NCBI GenBank assembly: GCA_039621445.1
Contig: CP154956.1
Span: forward strand, 63,442,257-63,506,256
DNA: 64,000 bases
Reading direction: 5' to 3'
Source of the DNA: Euglena gracilis
Lineage: Eukaryota > Euglenida > Euglenophyceae > Euglenales
How positions within the stretch are numbered: the first letter of the stretch is position 1; every line of letters begins with the position of its first letter. The position numbers and the translations under genes were made by a program. Below are positions 26,401 to 49,040 of the stretch, in pieces. The notes under the pieces were generated by a model that was not told the DNA's origin, did not search any database, and was given only the letters and a program-made list of their open reading frames with translations.

Positions 26401-29400
26401 GCGCCGGAAGGAAAAGTTTGAATTTTGGGGGGTCCCGACAGGGATTCCCACAAATTCGTGCTGACGACCCTTGATTCTGGTTCGTGATCAATCGTAATTG
26501 TAAAAAAAAAAAAAAAAAATCCAGTTTCTCATTTTCCTTGGCAAAAAAATACACATGTATAACACAAGACAGTTTTGTGGTATTTTGCAGCATTCCACAG
26601 GAATTTGAGAGGATTTGCAGAAATCAACAAAATTTTGCAAAAATCGATCACTTCTGAAAGATGGTGCAGATGCCCAGGTCAGGCTCGATTTTATTTGGCA
26701 GAGTTCCATTGTCAGCAACTTTGGGTTATTTCTGTCCATTTTTTCCATCTTGGCCAGTTGTCAATCATTTTCCAGCATCGGGCCATTATTGTCCATTTCG
26801 GCCGCTTTCACCAATTTTGGAATGGAGATAGATTTTTGCCTTGTTTCTGCAGTCCTCCTTCTTGAGCCATTCGTTCAAACGTGTCCTCACAGCATACCTT
26901 GTTGCAGTCACTTCAGGAGGCAAATTTCATCTATTCGTCCCAATTATCATGAACGTTTGCCAGCAGCTATCATTCTGCTCAGGCTTCAACAAAATAATCA
27001 ATTATCAACCAATACAGTGCAATATTCTGCAGCATGCCGGCTTGAACCAGCCACTTGTTCTCCAAATCCACACGCTTTTTCATCAGGAATAGAACAGTTG
27101 AGGAGATGGGATGATAGAGGCAGGAGGGCAGAAAGGAGAGCATGGGAAAGAGGGCAGCAGAGAGCAAAGGGCAAAAAAAGAGAGTAATAATTATCAAATC
27201 TTGTCCATGTCTGTTTGTTTTCCCCTTTGGGGAAAAACAATAATATAATCCTTGATGGTTTCCATAAATGGGAGAAAATCATTCATAATTATTTGTGTTT
27301 GCGGTCATTTGTGATTGTTTGTGATTCTTCGTGATTTTGGAAAATCCCCAAAATGCACTGGTTCGTGATTATGTGCGATTATTCATGGCAGTCATTTGTG
27401 AGAATCCTGGGGGTCCCAGGTAACCGCCCCCGGGTCGGTCCGGACCCCCTTGGCAGGTGGGGGGGGGGTTGGACTCCCCACTCCAGTCCAGGAGGGGGGG
27501 GGACACCAAGTAAACCCCCCCCACCTATAAACCCCCCCCCTCGGGCCGACCAACCAAACCGGGACCTATAAACCCCCCCCCTTCGGGGAAGAAAAATGAA
27601 AGCCGCCAGGGACGATTTTTCGGCCGCAAACCACCTAAAAACTGATTTTTTGGCAATTTTTTGACACTTACCATCATCAAAAATGCCATTTTTGACCAAA
27701 TTTGCCAAAAATTGTCAATTTTGGGGGGTTTCGGGGTCATTTTGGGGGGTCGGATTTTCACCAACAATTCCGGGACCTATAAACCCCCCCCACCTATAAA
27801 CCCCCCCCCTTCGGCCGACCAACCAAACCGGATCATTTAAACCCCCGGAGGTTTATAGGTGGGGGGGGGTTTACTGTGTGGTGCTGAGTCCTTTGCCTGT
27901 CTGATGGTGCCATGAGGCAGCGGATGTTTGAAGCATGTAGTTGCCGGTGGACCTGTACAGGGTGAAGGTACCTAGGGCTTCAATTTAGGTCCCCGGTGAT
28001 TTCCTTTGATTGGCCACCACTTTGCAGATATTTGAATTTTTTGATTTTTTGACCCCAAAATGGCTCAAAAACGGCTAAATCGAAACAGGCCAAATGTACA
28101 ATATATGAAGTTGGACGGCCTGGAAATGGCCATAACTCGAGTTGGGGGAAAAGTAAAGCATGGTTGGATAGGGCATTCCAAGGGCTCCAATTATGGTCTG
28201 CAGACATTTCCTTTGATTCTGCTTCGTTGTCGAAATTTTGGGGGGGGGATCGATTCTTTGACCAAACAGCTCACCTCAGCGAAAGGGCAGAGTCAAAACT
28301 GGGGCGAGGGGGTTAGTTAATCCTACCCAGTCTGCAGTTTGGATCCCTTATTGGCTGAATAACTGGGGCCTGGGGGGAAGTCGGCGGTCAAACGGAGGCG
28401 ATTCGGAAAGCCCGGATCCAGTGGCTCGTGATTGGATCCCGACGACTGAAAAAATTTAACCCCAAGAACAGGTCCAGGGCAGGCTTTTGCTTAAGGACCC
28501 CCGGGGGGGGGGGGGGGGGGCACTGGCTAGCCAATCGGGTAGACACTGGAAAAAATGGACTAGCTAGACCCCCCTCCCCCAAGGGGGGGGGGGGGTCCGG
28601 GGGTCCCCCCAACTGGAAAAAAAAATTTTCCTCCGGCGCTGGCGCCGAGGTGGAAATGAGGTTTTTAATAGGTTTTTGGCTGATTTTGTTTCAAAAATTC
28701 CCAGAAATGGCCAAAAACGGGCATTTTTGGCCATTTGGGGGGGGTCCCAAAAAAAAGTTCCGGCGCTTAGCAGAAGCAGAAGCCTGGTCCAGGGGCATGG
28801 TGGCCGCGGTTCTCATCACCAACCCCCACCCTTTCCCGGTGGTTAATCTAATCTAATCCCCACAGTTACTCTAAACTGATAACCAGGGCAGGGTCTCCAG
28901 AGCATGGGCGCAGCTCTGGACGGGTGCCAGAGGGCAGCCACAGCAGCTCATAGCGGACCCCCGGCAGCCGCGCCACGACGCAGTGGCCCTGCGGCAGGGA
29001 CGGCGGGAGGGCGGCCACCACGCGCCGCTGCGCCGCGGGGCAGCCCAGCAGCACCAGCACGACGCAGGCGGGGCTGTCCATCCCGCCGGTGGGAGCCGTC
29101 AGCCACGGGCTCCGCGGGGCCTGGTGGCCTTCATCGGCAGGAGGGGAGCGGTGCCCTCCTGCGGCGTGGGGGCGGAAGGCACTGCGCGGAGGTGACGCGT
29201 GGGAGCTCCCGGTGGCCCTTCCTAAGCTCAAAGGCAGGTGGTTTGGACCCCAGGCTTGAACTTTTGGCCTCGGATCCCGAAGGAAGTGAGGCTGGTGGAC
29301 AGGTGTGCCGGGGTGTGCGCCGTTTCGGAATGAGTGAGGCACTGCAGACGATACGTGAGTGCACTGATGTGCAATTCCTGCCAGACTCTTGTCCAGCGTT

Positions 29401-29774
29401 GCAGAGGCCATACGTTTTGTTTCCATCAGATGAAAACCTGCAAAAAAAGAGGATGCCGGACAGGACAGGAAGGCCCATCAGAAGCCCCATGAGTGCGGTG
29501 AACCCGGGCCACCACAACAGGCACAGCTTCTGGCAATGCCGACAACACCTCTGCGTCCCCAGGCAGACCGCAGGCAGCACAAGGGATCCCCTCAGTTGTG
29601 GGCGGCCCGGTTGTGGGGGTGGACGAAGTTGGGGTCAAAGTCATCGCTGTGGGGGTCCGCCTTGCAGGTGAGGGTTGCGCCGCCAAAGGGCGGCGGGGGT
29701 CCGTCGGGTTCGCTGCCGGGGCGCCGCAAGCGCCGCAGGATGGCCGCCCGCTGCCCCGCCGTGGCCGGCAGGGG
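20480..29774 (-). CDS. HBS1/eRF3/EF-1alpha-like protein with degenerate G motifs
   Basis: Exons: about 29774-29660 (N-terminal, uncertain); about 29121-28950 (G1 to G3 region); 25972 or 25946 to 25849; 25338-25150; 24792-24606; 23218-23140; 22798-22613; 21269-21184; 20971-20844; 20701-20480 (TGA 20482-20480). Phases agree across the last seven exons; donors are GT, except GC after 25849 and 24606. Domain II is clear (ARLAVARVW, GRLWGGGLRRGDLVLAAPS). So is domain III (GQGLLLCAHTARVSVRVAAI, DAGDTAGVLL, RLGRFVLFQAGRVAAAG); the last matches the family's conserved GRF...GG..IA.G strand pair. The G domain keeps its strands, but G1 reads LLGCPAAQRR, G3 LPSG and G4 VSVGAAA, so GTP binding is unlikely. 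A 90-residue tail follows domain III. By analogy with yeast Ski7, a scaffold in mRNA surveillance is possible (inference). Confidence 0.75.
21535..22010. repeat. Dispersed repeat copy 2 (word TTATAACGACC)
   Basis: Second copy of the 13.7-14.1 kb repeat, in an intron of the GTPase-fold gene. It keeps the outer words and the GGTAGAAAGCGTGTCAGACA block. It contains an extra segment (about 21690-21716) and an unrelated centre (21783-21850) in place of the palindrome. Confidence 0.8.
23480..24140. repeat. GACTAGT/CCAACTGG word cluster
   Basis: Many direct and inverted copies of CGACTAG, GGTCAACTAG and CCAACTGG, beside a G10 run (23597) and a C10 run (23706), in two blocks (23515-23650 and 24055-24140) about 400 bp apart. 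It lies in the intron between exons at 24606 and 23218 of the GTPase-fold gene. It looks like one inserted element with repeat-rich ends. Confidence 0.7.
26214..26450. repeat. Diverged copy of the 3.5-kb TIR element
   Basis: Begins GGGTTCGATGT and contains the AATTTTCAGCGCAAAGCGCC hairpin core followed by GGAAGGAAAA and a G run, in the same order as the element at 3461-3867. The right end is not recognisable. Confidence 0.55.
27470..27880. repeat. Word array: CCTATAAACCCCCCC
   Basis: Six or more copies of ACCTATAAACCCCCC-type words, one inverted (GGTTTATAGGTGGGGG near 27850). Two direct modules CGGCCGACCAACCAAACCGG (27540 and 27810) flank an A/T-rich centre. It lies in the large intron between the G1-G3 exon and the 25.9-kb exon. 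Confidence 0.8.
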
Positions 29775-30931
29775 CTGCCCACAGGAAGTCCTCGTGTGGC
29801 TCTCGCCCCGACTCATCGGCTGGGGGGGGGGGTTGCTGTTGATTGTCCAACCGCCCCCCCCCCCAGATGGGCCCACCCATCCCACCCCTCCCAGACAACA
29901 CCAGTGGGTGCCATTACAACGGTTAAACTGACCCCCCCCCGGGTGTTGTTAGAGGCGCACTCTCAAAAGCATTTCGCCTGGAAATGCCTGCCCACCAGGA
30001 TGCTATTTGGGCGGCAGAGTTCATCTCTCTGGGGGGGGGGGGGGTTGAGGATTCCTGGGTCCTGCTGGTGGTCAGGCAGGGCTGCAGAGGGGCGTTCATG
30101 TGACGGCCGCTTGGGGGCTGGCCCTGAGACAAAAACCCGGGCCCTCCTGACCCAGCCAAGGAGTCCACCCACGGCGAATGCGCGGTTGACAAGGTCCCTT
30201 GGCTGCTGGGTGATGGGGTAAAGCACCACTCCCAAACACCAGGGAGGGGCCCGATGTTTACTGAAGCCACAATAGAAAGCCATGTCGCGCGTCGCGGACA
30301 TGAGCTAGGCACACCTTCGTCTGAGGCGTCCAACAAGCGACGTCGACTTTGGGGACTGGGGGTGCCAAAGAGACTGAACTGGGAGGAGGGTGCGGTATCC
30401 CACACCTCCGCTGCGGTACAGGGGCCCCGCGGCCGAACCGACCCCGGCCCGGACGTCTCTGACACTCCTGCCGCTGGCAGATGCAAAAAAATACGGGGAC
30501 TGTGGGGACATTCCATGGGTCCCACACAACACAACCGTGAGAGGGTGAAAGGCATGGCCAACGCTCTCCATCCACTGCACAAAAGCCCTGGTCTGGCCCG
30601 GCGGGGGTGGGGCCACAAGGTGGCTCCACTGCCCCAGCCAGAACGTTGTGTAACGCCGAAACCTGTTGGGTCCAAAGCTGGCGGGCGGCGGGCTGTCCTC
30701 CCTCCGGAGAGGACGCAGGCCCGAGCCCGGGTCGAACCGGACCCGAAGCTGCAAATGGGACCAATAAGTCAGCCCAACCCAACCAAACACTGGGGCCTCG
30801 CACCCATTTTTGCCGGAGCTTTGCCCATTGTCCACCCATTTTTTGACGCCATCGGAGCCAGAAATAACTAGGGGGCAGTCGATGGCAAAGCGCCCGAGAC
30901 TGGAACGGGGCTGCAGGCTGGTGAGCCTCAC

Positions 30932-31143
30932 CAACAGTGGCACCTCCTTCGGCACAAGCAACGTCCTGGCCCCAGCCCACTGCCTCAGGCCGTCGAGCAG
31001 GCTGCCGGCCGGCCCGGGTGGGGAGGCCGGGGTGGGCCCGAGGGGGAGGGAGGGGGGCGGCGCCAACGGCGGCCGGGCCTCCCCGGGCAGCTCCAGTTCG
31101 AACTCCGCATCCGGCGGGGTGGAGGGGGCGGCGGGCGGTGCCG
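30932..31143 (-). CDS. Exon of uncertain membership, acidic/Pro-rich
   Basis: Bounded by a TTTCCGCAG acceptor and a GTGAGG donor. Encodes a Pro/Ala-rich leader, DAEFELELPGEARPP, then GSLLDGLRQWAGARTLLVPK. Composition fits a real exon. It lies between the last recognised MCM9 exon (ending 32401) and the first GTPase-fold exon (29774), so it could be the MCM9 C-terminal tail or the N-terminal extension of the GTPase-fold protein. No family match was seen. Confidence 0.45.
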
Positions 31144-32309
31144 CTGCGGAAACGACGGCAGGCGGAGGCGGGCGATTCCCCCTGCGAGCCAACACCCTGC
31201 AGCGGCGAACCAGTCGCAACATGCAATCCAGTAACGTCCAATGCACGGTTCCACATCCGCCACCCACCGCACGCGACGCCTCGGAGGTTGAGGACAGCAG
31301 GACAATGGAAACCGCTCACACCGGCCACGAGCGAGGTCGGAATGGGGGTGTTTCCTTCTGGTAGCTCAGCTTTTGGACCGAGCAGATGGTGTCAGGCCTT
31401 CTGGTCCCTTTTCCGTGTGTGTCCCAAAAAAAAAACCGATACTGGCTAGAATTTGCACGGAGTGGGAGAATAACTTCACTGAGAGGGATGGTTTGAAAAA
31501 GATGGTTTGGTTTATATAAAAAACCCAGCAAGAATTTGTTAGCAGTTTTGAAATTTCGAGGCTCGAAATATGCATCACCGCCAAACTCCCACCTTAAAAG
31601 CAACAAAGTTGGTTGAGATAAACATAACCACCACCAACACATGAGAGGTCATCAAATAATGGGGGGAGGGGTGTCGAATGAACCACCATTACATGGGCAG
31701 AAAAGTTTGCAGTTTGCATTGTCCACGGTGTTGAAACCGATCCATCAAAGGCCTGAGTGGGAGCCGAACTCCTTTGTAAGGCTGCCAAAATGGAAGCTAT
31801 GCTGGTGTGGGGACGGAGTGGCGGGTGGATGGGTCAGGGATCGGTTGAGCCCTCCACCAGTGCACAGCTGGTAGCACTCCAGGTCCCGCGCATCGTACCC
31901 GTCCTCGGGGGCAGGGTGGGGGGTCACTTCTCAGCAACTTGTTGTCGGTGCTTTTCTGACCACTCTCTGGCCACTGCGAACCATGTTGTCTGGGAATGAA
32001 AAAAAAAATAAAACCTTGTCTGGCAGTAGAAACTATCCCGGCATCCATTTGTCTTATTTGTAGGTGAAAAGAGGGTTCTGAGGCAGTGAACCGATCCCTT
32101 GGCAGTGCGCAGGGCTGGGCGGCGGCCGAGGCGTCCCAGTCCGAAGCGGAGAGCTCGCAGCCCATGAATCACGCCCACCGTCCGTCTGTGGGCCACGGAA
32201 CAGCAAGTGGAGTGTGGCTTTTCTGGCACTTCATGGATTACAGGTGCAATGCAGCAGCGTCCATCCAGTAAGAGTAAGCCATGGCTGGACCAGTCACTGT
32301 GTAGCATGC

Positions 32310-32361
32310 TGTGCGCACGCACACACGCACACACACACACGCGCGCGCGCGCACGCACGCA

Positions 32362-32400
<39 letters not shown>
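32310..32400. repeat. (CA)n microsatellite at a splice donor
   Basis: About 90 bp of CA/CG alternation. On the minus strand it is GT-rich and starts exactly at the donor of the MCM9 exon ending at 32401, so the GT of the donor is the first unit of the array. Confidence 0.9.
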
Positions 32401-42945
<10,545 letters not shown>

Positions 42946-44625
42946 AACCTCAAGTCATTGGTTTCAGACAATCCGACTATGCCAAAGGGAAACGTTTCCA
43001 TGGCGGGCTGATTTCTGAAAATTTGCTTGAAGTACAACAATTGACAGAAAGAATGAAAACTGCAGTGGAATCCCTTGAGAGACAACAGCAAAGAACCAAG
43101 CGTGGGGTCGAAATCCAGCAATTGCAAAGCATTCAACGGAAGCGCAAATGGTGTATCCGGATCGATATTGCCCATCACATCATTTGAAAGATGAGACCCT
43201 CCTTGTTGGCAAGCTTCTTTGGGAGGTTCAAAAAAGTTCAAAAGGGGGCGGTGCATTTGCCAGAAATTATCTAAAACTAGCAATTGAATATTCTAATTTC
43301 AAATCAATGGCATGGCACGGCAAAGGAAAATATGGCAACGTTGCACCGCACTGGGAGGATGTGAGATGGCACAAGGCACTTTTGACAAAAATCAACAAAA
43401 TTCGCACCCAGAACTTCTTTTATGTTTTCAAATTTTGGGTAGCCCATTGCATTTACCAATTATGAAGGGAAAAAAAACGGTTTAAGTATTTGCCTGCCAG
43501 TTGACTCCTCGATGAAGATGAGAAATGTCCAATGCAAACAATGGAAGTGAGAAGATGCTTGATTGCAACAAGAATGCCTTCAACTTGTCAAAACCGGCGT
43601 CCTTTCCCAAATGAGAGAAACAACCACGGGGAGCATTTCAAAATTGACATCTCTGGCAGAGTCCAAAAAAAAATTGTTCGTTATCAAGTTTCTCCGTTTC
43701 ATTTTCAATCTCAATTGCAAATTGAAAAAACAATTTTCCAAAGAAAAATTCTTCAACAAGAATGCCAGTTTTTATGCATGAGGAGGAAAAAGCTCTTCAA
43801 AGATACTTTCAAAAAACAGGAAAAAAGATTGGCGCCCATTTTAGTTGGGAGTGGAAACTTCAAATCCTTATGCGCTCATTCTTTTTACCAAATCACATCG
43901 TTGCATTTCTTGCTTGCGTACTTTTGGCATCATTCACTTGCGTTTGCCTCCCCTCATTTGAGCACACCCACGGGCCAAAGGACCCTCCAAATGCTAAACT
44001 GGGGGGGGGGGGATCAAATAAGGGGGGTCGGTGGGGGGGGGGGGTGGAAATTGGCTTTGAGAGAGGATAAAAAAAATTTGGCGTCTTCAGCACCTGAATT
44101 TTTTTTGCTTCCCCCAGACCCAAATGCTCAATTAAGGGGGGGGTCAAATTAGGGGGGAATGGCAGGCACAATTTTTTTCTCTTCTTAAAGACGATTCGCC
44201 AGTCATCACTTTTCAATTATTTTCCAATTGGAAAAATGCCTGTATTTTTCTTGGAAAATTTTCGGGAATTTTCATTCCATTTTTCCGAACAAGTTCCACG
44301 AGTAATCCCAGGGTGGAAAGAAAGGAAATACCTGTCAATCCAAAATCCAAATTCTCATTTCTTTGTGAGAAGTGGTCAATCTGGAACACAAAACAAAGGA
44401 TGAGCGGTGAAAAGAGGAAAAAGATTCCGTATGTACAGTCCGCCATCTTTCTCCCATGCTCCGTTCATTAATGGTGATGTCCAAATGCCATTATTAAGAA
44501 AGATTTGAATCCATGTAGCCTCCTGCATGACAAGAAAATCAAGCTTATTTTTCAGATTTCATCAAGGTTTTGACAATCATGCGTGTTTCTCTGAGTTCGA
44601 GAATGGGGAGTATGTAGTGCATTAC

Positions 44626-44803
44626 CATCCCCCCCCCATCTTGTCCCATACCCCGGCTAACGCCAGCCCGGGTCTGGGACAAGATTGGGGGGACAAGATC
44701 GGTGGGTCGACAAATTTTCTTTGGCGGGCCATGGCCCAGACCCTTTGGCGGGGTATGGGACAAGATTGAGGGGGGGGGGACAAGGTCAGGGGGATGGTAA
44801 GCG
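44626..44803. repeat. Word array: GGGACAAGATTGGGG with TTACCATCCCCC ends
   Basis: Outer ends TTACCATCCCCC and GGGGGATGGTAA are exact inverted repeats. Inside, GACAAGAT next to G runs occurs five times and once inverted (ATCTTGTCCCATACC). The centre carries CGGGTCTGG and GGCGGGCCATGG. It is adjacent to no recognised exon. Confidence 0.8.
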
Positions 44804-45179
44804 AGGGGGGGGGGGGTTGTCTTGGACCACCCTCTCCACCCGGGGGAAGAGCACTTCCACCCCTTCCCAGAAATTTGGGTTTCTTTCAAGTCAGCCACCA
44901 ATTAGCCACTACTCCCCCCCCCCGGGGGGTCGGCCACACCAACGTTAACTAAGTGGACCGACTCACCTGCGGAAATTTGGCACACGCTGCAAAATGGAGT
45001 GCGTTGATCGATATTTCAGGATCTCATTTTTTGAGGCCAGGTTTAACTCATGTCGTGGTTTTTTCGCCAGGGGAGGTTCGGGACCCATGGGTGGTTGTTC
45101 CATAGACGGTAACTGCTGATCAACACGGTTCACCACCACGGCACCTTCACCACGACGGTCAGGTAGGAGCTCGTGGCAT

Positions 45180-45400
45180 AAATTGTACCATCCCCCCCCC
45201 CATTATGTACCTCCCCCCGGGAGGCCGAAACAAGGGGGGAGGTACATAATGGGGGGGAGGTACACAATGGGGGGGGGAGGTTCACAATGGGGCGGACATG
45301 CCTGTGGATGGCCGGGCTTGGTGCATTCCTCTTGGGAGTGCCCCCCCCCCATTGTGTACCTCCCCCCCAGGGGGTACATAAAGGGGGGGGGTAGTTGCTT
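45180..45400. repeat. Word array: GGTACATAATGGGGGG
   Basis: Seven copies of (A)GGTACATAATG-type words in both orientations, joined to G or C runs, around GGAGGCCGAAACAA and a unique stretch 45295-45340. Confidence 0.8.
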
Positions 45401-45754
45401 CACATTAGGTGCCATGGCTGTCAAAGAGAAACAAATAAAAAATTCACTGGCCTCCTTCATTATGCGGTCAGAAAAAAATTTTGCGACCGGGGGGGGGGGG
45501 GGGGGGCAAGCTGGGCCAGAAGCGAAGTTTACGCCGGCCATAAACAGACAAGAAGCCTTAGTGCAACTGGGGGGGGGGGTCACTTATCGGGGGGTGTTGT
45601 TTATGGGGGGTAGTTGCCATTTTTGGCTCCTACTGGGAGATCTGGAAACCCTCCATGTGTGGGTCGGTGGGGGATCGCTTTTACTCTATTTTTTAGAACT
45701 CAAGGGTTGAACTTGAAGACTGGATTTTTTCGAAAAAGGATGCAACCACTACCC

Positions 45755-45875
45755 CCCCCAAAATGAGACCCCCCCCCAAAATAAGACCCCCCCAAAAATA
45801 AGACCCCCCCTGAGCCGATCGAGCAAAAATCCCAAAATAAGGCCCCCCCCATAAATAAGACCCCCTTGACGGTGA
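45755..45875. repeat. Word array: AAAATAAGACCCCCCC
   Basis: Five direct copies with a GAGCCGATCGAGC centre. The same word reappears at 46090 and at 47740-47815, there also inverted (GGGTCTTATTTTGGGGGG). This suggests 45755-47815 is one large element with a nested tandem duplication inside. Confidence 0.75.
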
Positions 45876-46743
45876 AATTTTTCCCTGAAAAATTACCAAA
45901 AACCCCAATTTCATACACAAAAATGATGAATTTTCAAAAAAAAATCATATTTTTGAAGTGCAAAAAAAACATGGCAAATGTCAAATCACACCGATCTGCA
46001 CATGGCGCGCAGCGCCAAAGGAAAAAATTTTAGCACTCTTGGGAACCTGGAAAATGGTGCTTTTCGGGCCCGGGTCGGTCAAGAAAAAAATACAAAAATA
46101 AGACCAGGGTGTGAGGTAAGCTGAGCTCTTTGGGAGACCACCCCGGCCCAGCCCGGCCTGCCAGCGGTCCAGCGGCGCGGCGCGGCCCGGCCCGGCCAGC
46201 GGCCCGGCGGCCCGGCGGCCTGGCCGGCGTCCATTTTCGGTTCAAAAACACTTTTTCCAGGTCCGGGAGGTCCAAAAACATCGTTTTGGGCAAAAAAAAA
46301 TTTTCGAATTTTTTCGACTTTTTTTTACCCGAAAATGACCCAAAATCCATTGGTTTCGGGCCAAAAACGTCTGGGGATCAAAAAACGCTCATTTTCGGCC
46401 GAAAAAATACATTTTTAGGGTCCGGGAGGTCCAAAAACATGGTTTTGGGCAAAAAAAATTCGAATTTTTGCGACTTTTTGACCAGAGCGAAGCTCACCAC
46501 CCCGGTTTGGGACCCCCCCTGACCCCCCACCCCCCCCACCCTGAGTAGGCAGGGAGGCCTGAGGATTATTGTTGTGATCAAATTTCCGGGTCCCCAAAGT
46601 GAATGGCCTATAGGTTAGGATACGGTCCCAGGTTTCCAACGCACCCCCGTTAAAGCCCCAACTCCCCGCCAGTTCGGAGATCGGGCCCGAGCAAAAAAGC
46701 TGTGTACCGTTTTTTTTTCTGGGGAAATTGCAGGTTTTTTGGG

Positions 46744-47490
46744 GGTCAAAAAATCAAAAATTTCAAAATATCTCGAAAACGCTACGGAGTTGAGGAAAAG
46801 TGATGTCGACCTCATTCCACAACTTTGGGACGCTCGATGGATCGGTATGCGCGCTTTGGGCCAACTCCTCGCCGAGCCCGAGATACGGCCGTTTTGGGGT
46901 TTTGGGCCAGTTTGGCTAGTTTTGGCCATTTCGGGCCTGTTCGGGGCCCGAAACCGTAATTTGCCCGTATCTCAGGCCAGACGGGGAGCTGGAACCTAAA
47001 CCAGGGGGCCAATCATGAGGTTTAGGGGGGGGGGGTTGACCGTTTTTTTGGGGTTCCCGGGGTCTGGTTGTGCAATTTTGGGCCAGTTTTGGGTATTCGG
47101 GACCCTTGCATGGGTTCGAGGGCGGCCGGGCTGGGGGTCAAAAAATCAAAAAATTCAAAATATCTTGAAAACGCTGCGGAGTTGAGGAAAAGTGATGGGG
47201 ACCTCATTTCACGTCTTTGGAACGCCCTATCGATCCGTCTGCGCGGTTTGGGACAACTCCTCGCCTGGCCCGAGATATGGCCATTTTGGGGTTTTGGGCC
47301 AGTTTGGCCAGTTCTGGCCATTTCGGGGCCCGAAACCATAAATTGGCCGTATCTCGGGCTGGACGAGGAGTTGGGACCCAAACCAGGGGGTCAATCATGA
47401 GGTTTAGGGGGAGGGTTTTGACCGTTTTTTGGGTTCTCGGGGCCTGGTTGTGCGATTTTAAGCCAGTTTTGGGTATTCGGGGACCCCTAC
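46744..47490. repeat. Tandem duplication, about 390-bp unit
   Basis: Unit 1 (46744-47110) and unit 2 (47136-47490) share most bases, including CGGAGTTGAGGAAAAGTGAT, GGGGTTTTGGGCCAGTTTGG and CAATCATGAGGTTTAGGGGG. No reading frame is conserved between them. The stretch 46130-46500 upstream has a simpler internal repeat (GTCCGGGAGGTCCAAAAACA twice). Confidence 0.85.
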
Positions 47491-48324
47491 GGGCGGGCGG
47501 CTGGGCGAGGGGGGGGTCGGGTCAGGAGGCAGGTCAGGACGGGCGGGCGGGCTGGGCCCCCCACCCAGGGGGGGGCATGGGGGGGTCCGGGTTTGAAATT
47601 TTTTTTTCGCTCAAAAACACCTTTTTTGATGTTCTAAAGTGAAAAAAAGTGTTTTTGAGCGAAAAAAAATTTCAAAATTTTGGGGGCCGGTGGAGTTGGC
47701 CATTTTTGTACTCTAGAGATAAGAGCTCAGCGACCCCCCCCCCAAAATAAGACCCCACCTAGAGGCTTCCAGCAACGGACCCAAAAATAAGACCCGGGTC
47801 TTATTTTGGGGGGGGGAATTCAAACCAAGCTCATCGTGTGAGTTGATAGAGAATGTTGAACTCTGCCTCCACCACTTTTCAAGGCGCCAGGCATGTGGGG
47901 TGTATGCAGGCCATTTTGGGGGTTCCCTGTGGTACGTTTGGGTCCCCGGGTGGGTCCGTGCAGTTCCCCATCCGTTTTGGGCAATTTTTAAAAATTGTTT
48001 TTTTTGCCCCCCGGAAGGCTAAAAAAAACGGCTAAGTCCTGTGGGAACCCCTTTTTGGGGGTCCATATGGGCCCCAAAACGGTCCGGCCTTGCCCACGTA
48101 ACCGCGGTGTAACCGCGGTGATAACCGCGGTTTGGGCTCCTCCTTACCTCAAAAGGCCAGTGAGAGAGAGCTGGATGGACTCTGCCCGACTTCCCCAACC
48201 ATATTGGCCATACCATTCGCACAAGAGTTAACGTGAACAAGAAGTCCAATATGAAGGGTTTGTGCGCAAGATGGAACGTCTGGTGAGCAAGGCCGCGGTG
48301 CCAAGTCCTGCAATCAGACGGGGT

Positions 48325-48600
48325 CAGGCTTCTTTTTAAGACCCCCGGGGGGGGAGGGGGGAGGGTCCCCCCCCACCCACCCAGGGTGGCGCGGGACCCC
48401 CCCCGGGGGGGGGGGGGGAACCCCCCCAAAAACGGGCCCGTTAAAGGCAATTTCCAAAAATAAGGTAAGGTATACCCAGCGCCTCCGGCGCGGGACCCCC
48501 CCCCCCCCCGGGGGGGGCCGGCCCGGGCCCACCCCCCCCCCGCCCTCCCCCCCCCGGGGGGGGGGGGGGGGGGGTCTGCTGACTTAAAAAGAAGCCTGGA
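48325..48600. mobile_element. Element with GGCTTCTTTTTAAGACCCC inverted ends
   Basis: The left end CAGGCTTCTTTTTAAGACCC (about 48327) and right end CTTAAAAAGAAGCCTGG (48583-48599) are inverted repeats. The inside is almost entirely C/G runs plus GCGCCTCCGGCGC hairpin text. Single ends with the same sequence are at 15310 and 25032. No coding capacity. Confidence 0.7.
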
Positions 48601-48699
48601 CGGGGTGCAGGATGACAATCACCCGGTTGTTCGACAACGACTGAAGGATTTGCACCCGGCCGAGGCCTCCTGGTCGGGGCCCTCCTCCGAATACCCTCA

Positions 48700-49040
48700 C
48701 CCCCCCCTCAAAGTGGCCACCCCCCAGGCAGTACGAAACCCCAAAATGGCCACTCTGGGGGAGGGGACACTTTGGGGCTTTGGGGGGGGGGGGTGACTTT
48801 TTGGGCTTCGGCGACTTCGGGCCAAAAGAAAATGGCCACTTTGAGGGGGGCAAACCAAATTGGCGAAAAAAAATTTGGCCACTCTGAGCGGGGGACACTT
48901 TGAGGGGGGGGGTGAGGGTATTTCGGTCTTCAACGCCTTTTGTGCCGAAGGAAAACGGCCACTTTGAGGGGGGTAAACCAAAATTTGCCAAAAATTTTGG
49001 CCACTTTGGGGGGGAGGACACTTTGACGGGGGGGGGGGGG
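48700..49040. repeat. Word array: GTGGCCACTTTGAGGGGGG
   Basis: Copies of GGCCACTTTGAGGGGG and its complement CCCCCCTCAAAGTGGCC, with TGAGGGTATT at the edges, around a centre containing TTCGGCGACTTCGG. A neighbouring triple repeat TAACCGCGGTG occurs at 48096-48135. Confidence 0.75.

Noticed and set aside
30258-31328. Single 356-codon minus-strand gene
   Set aside because: Most of it crosses intron-like sequence; only 31143-30932 has acceptor and donor and good composition, and that lies in another frame.
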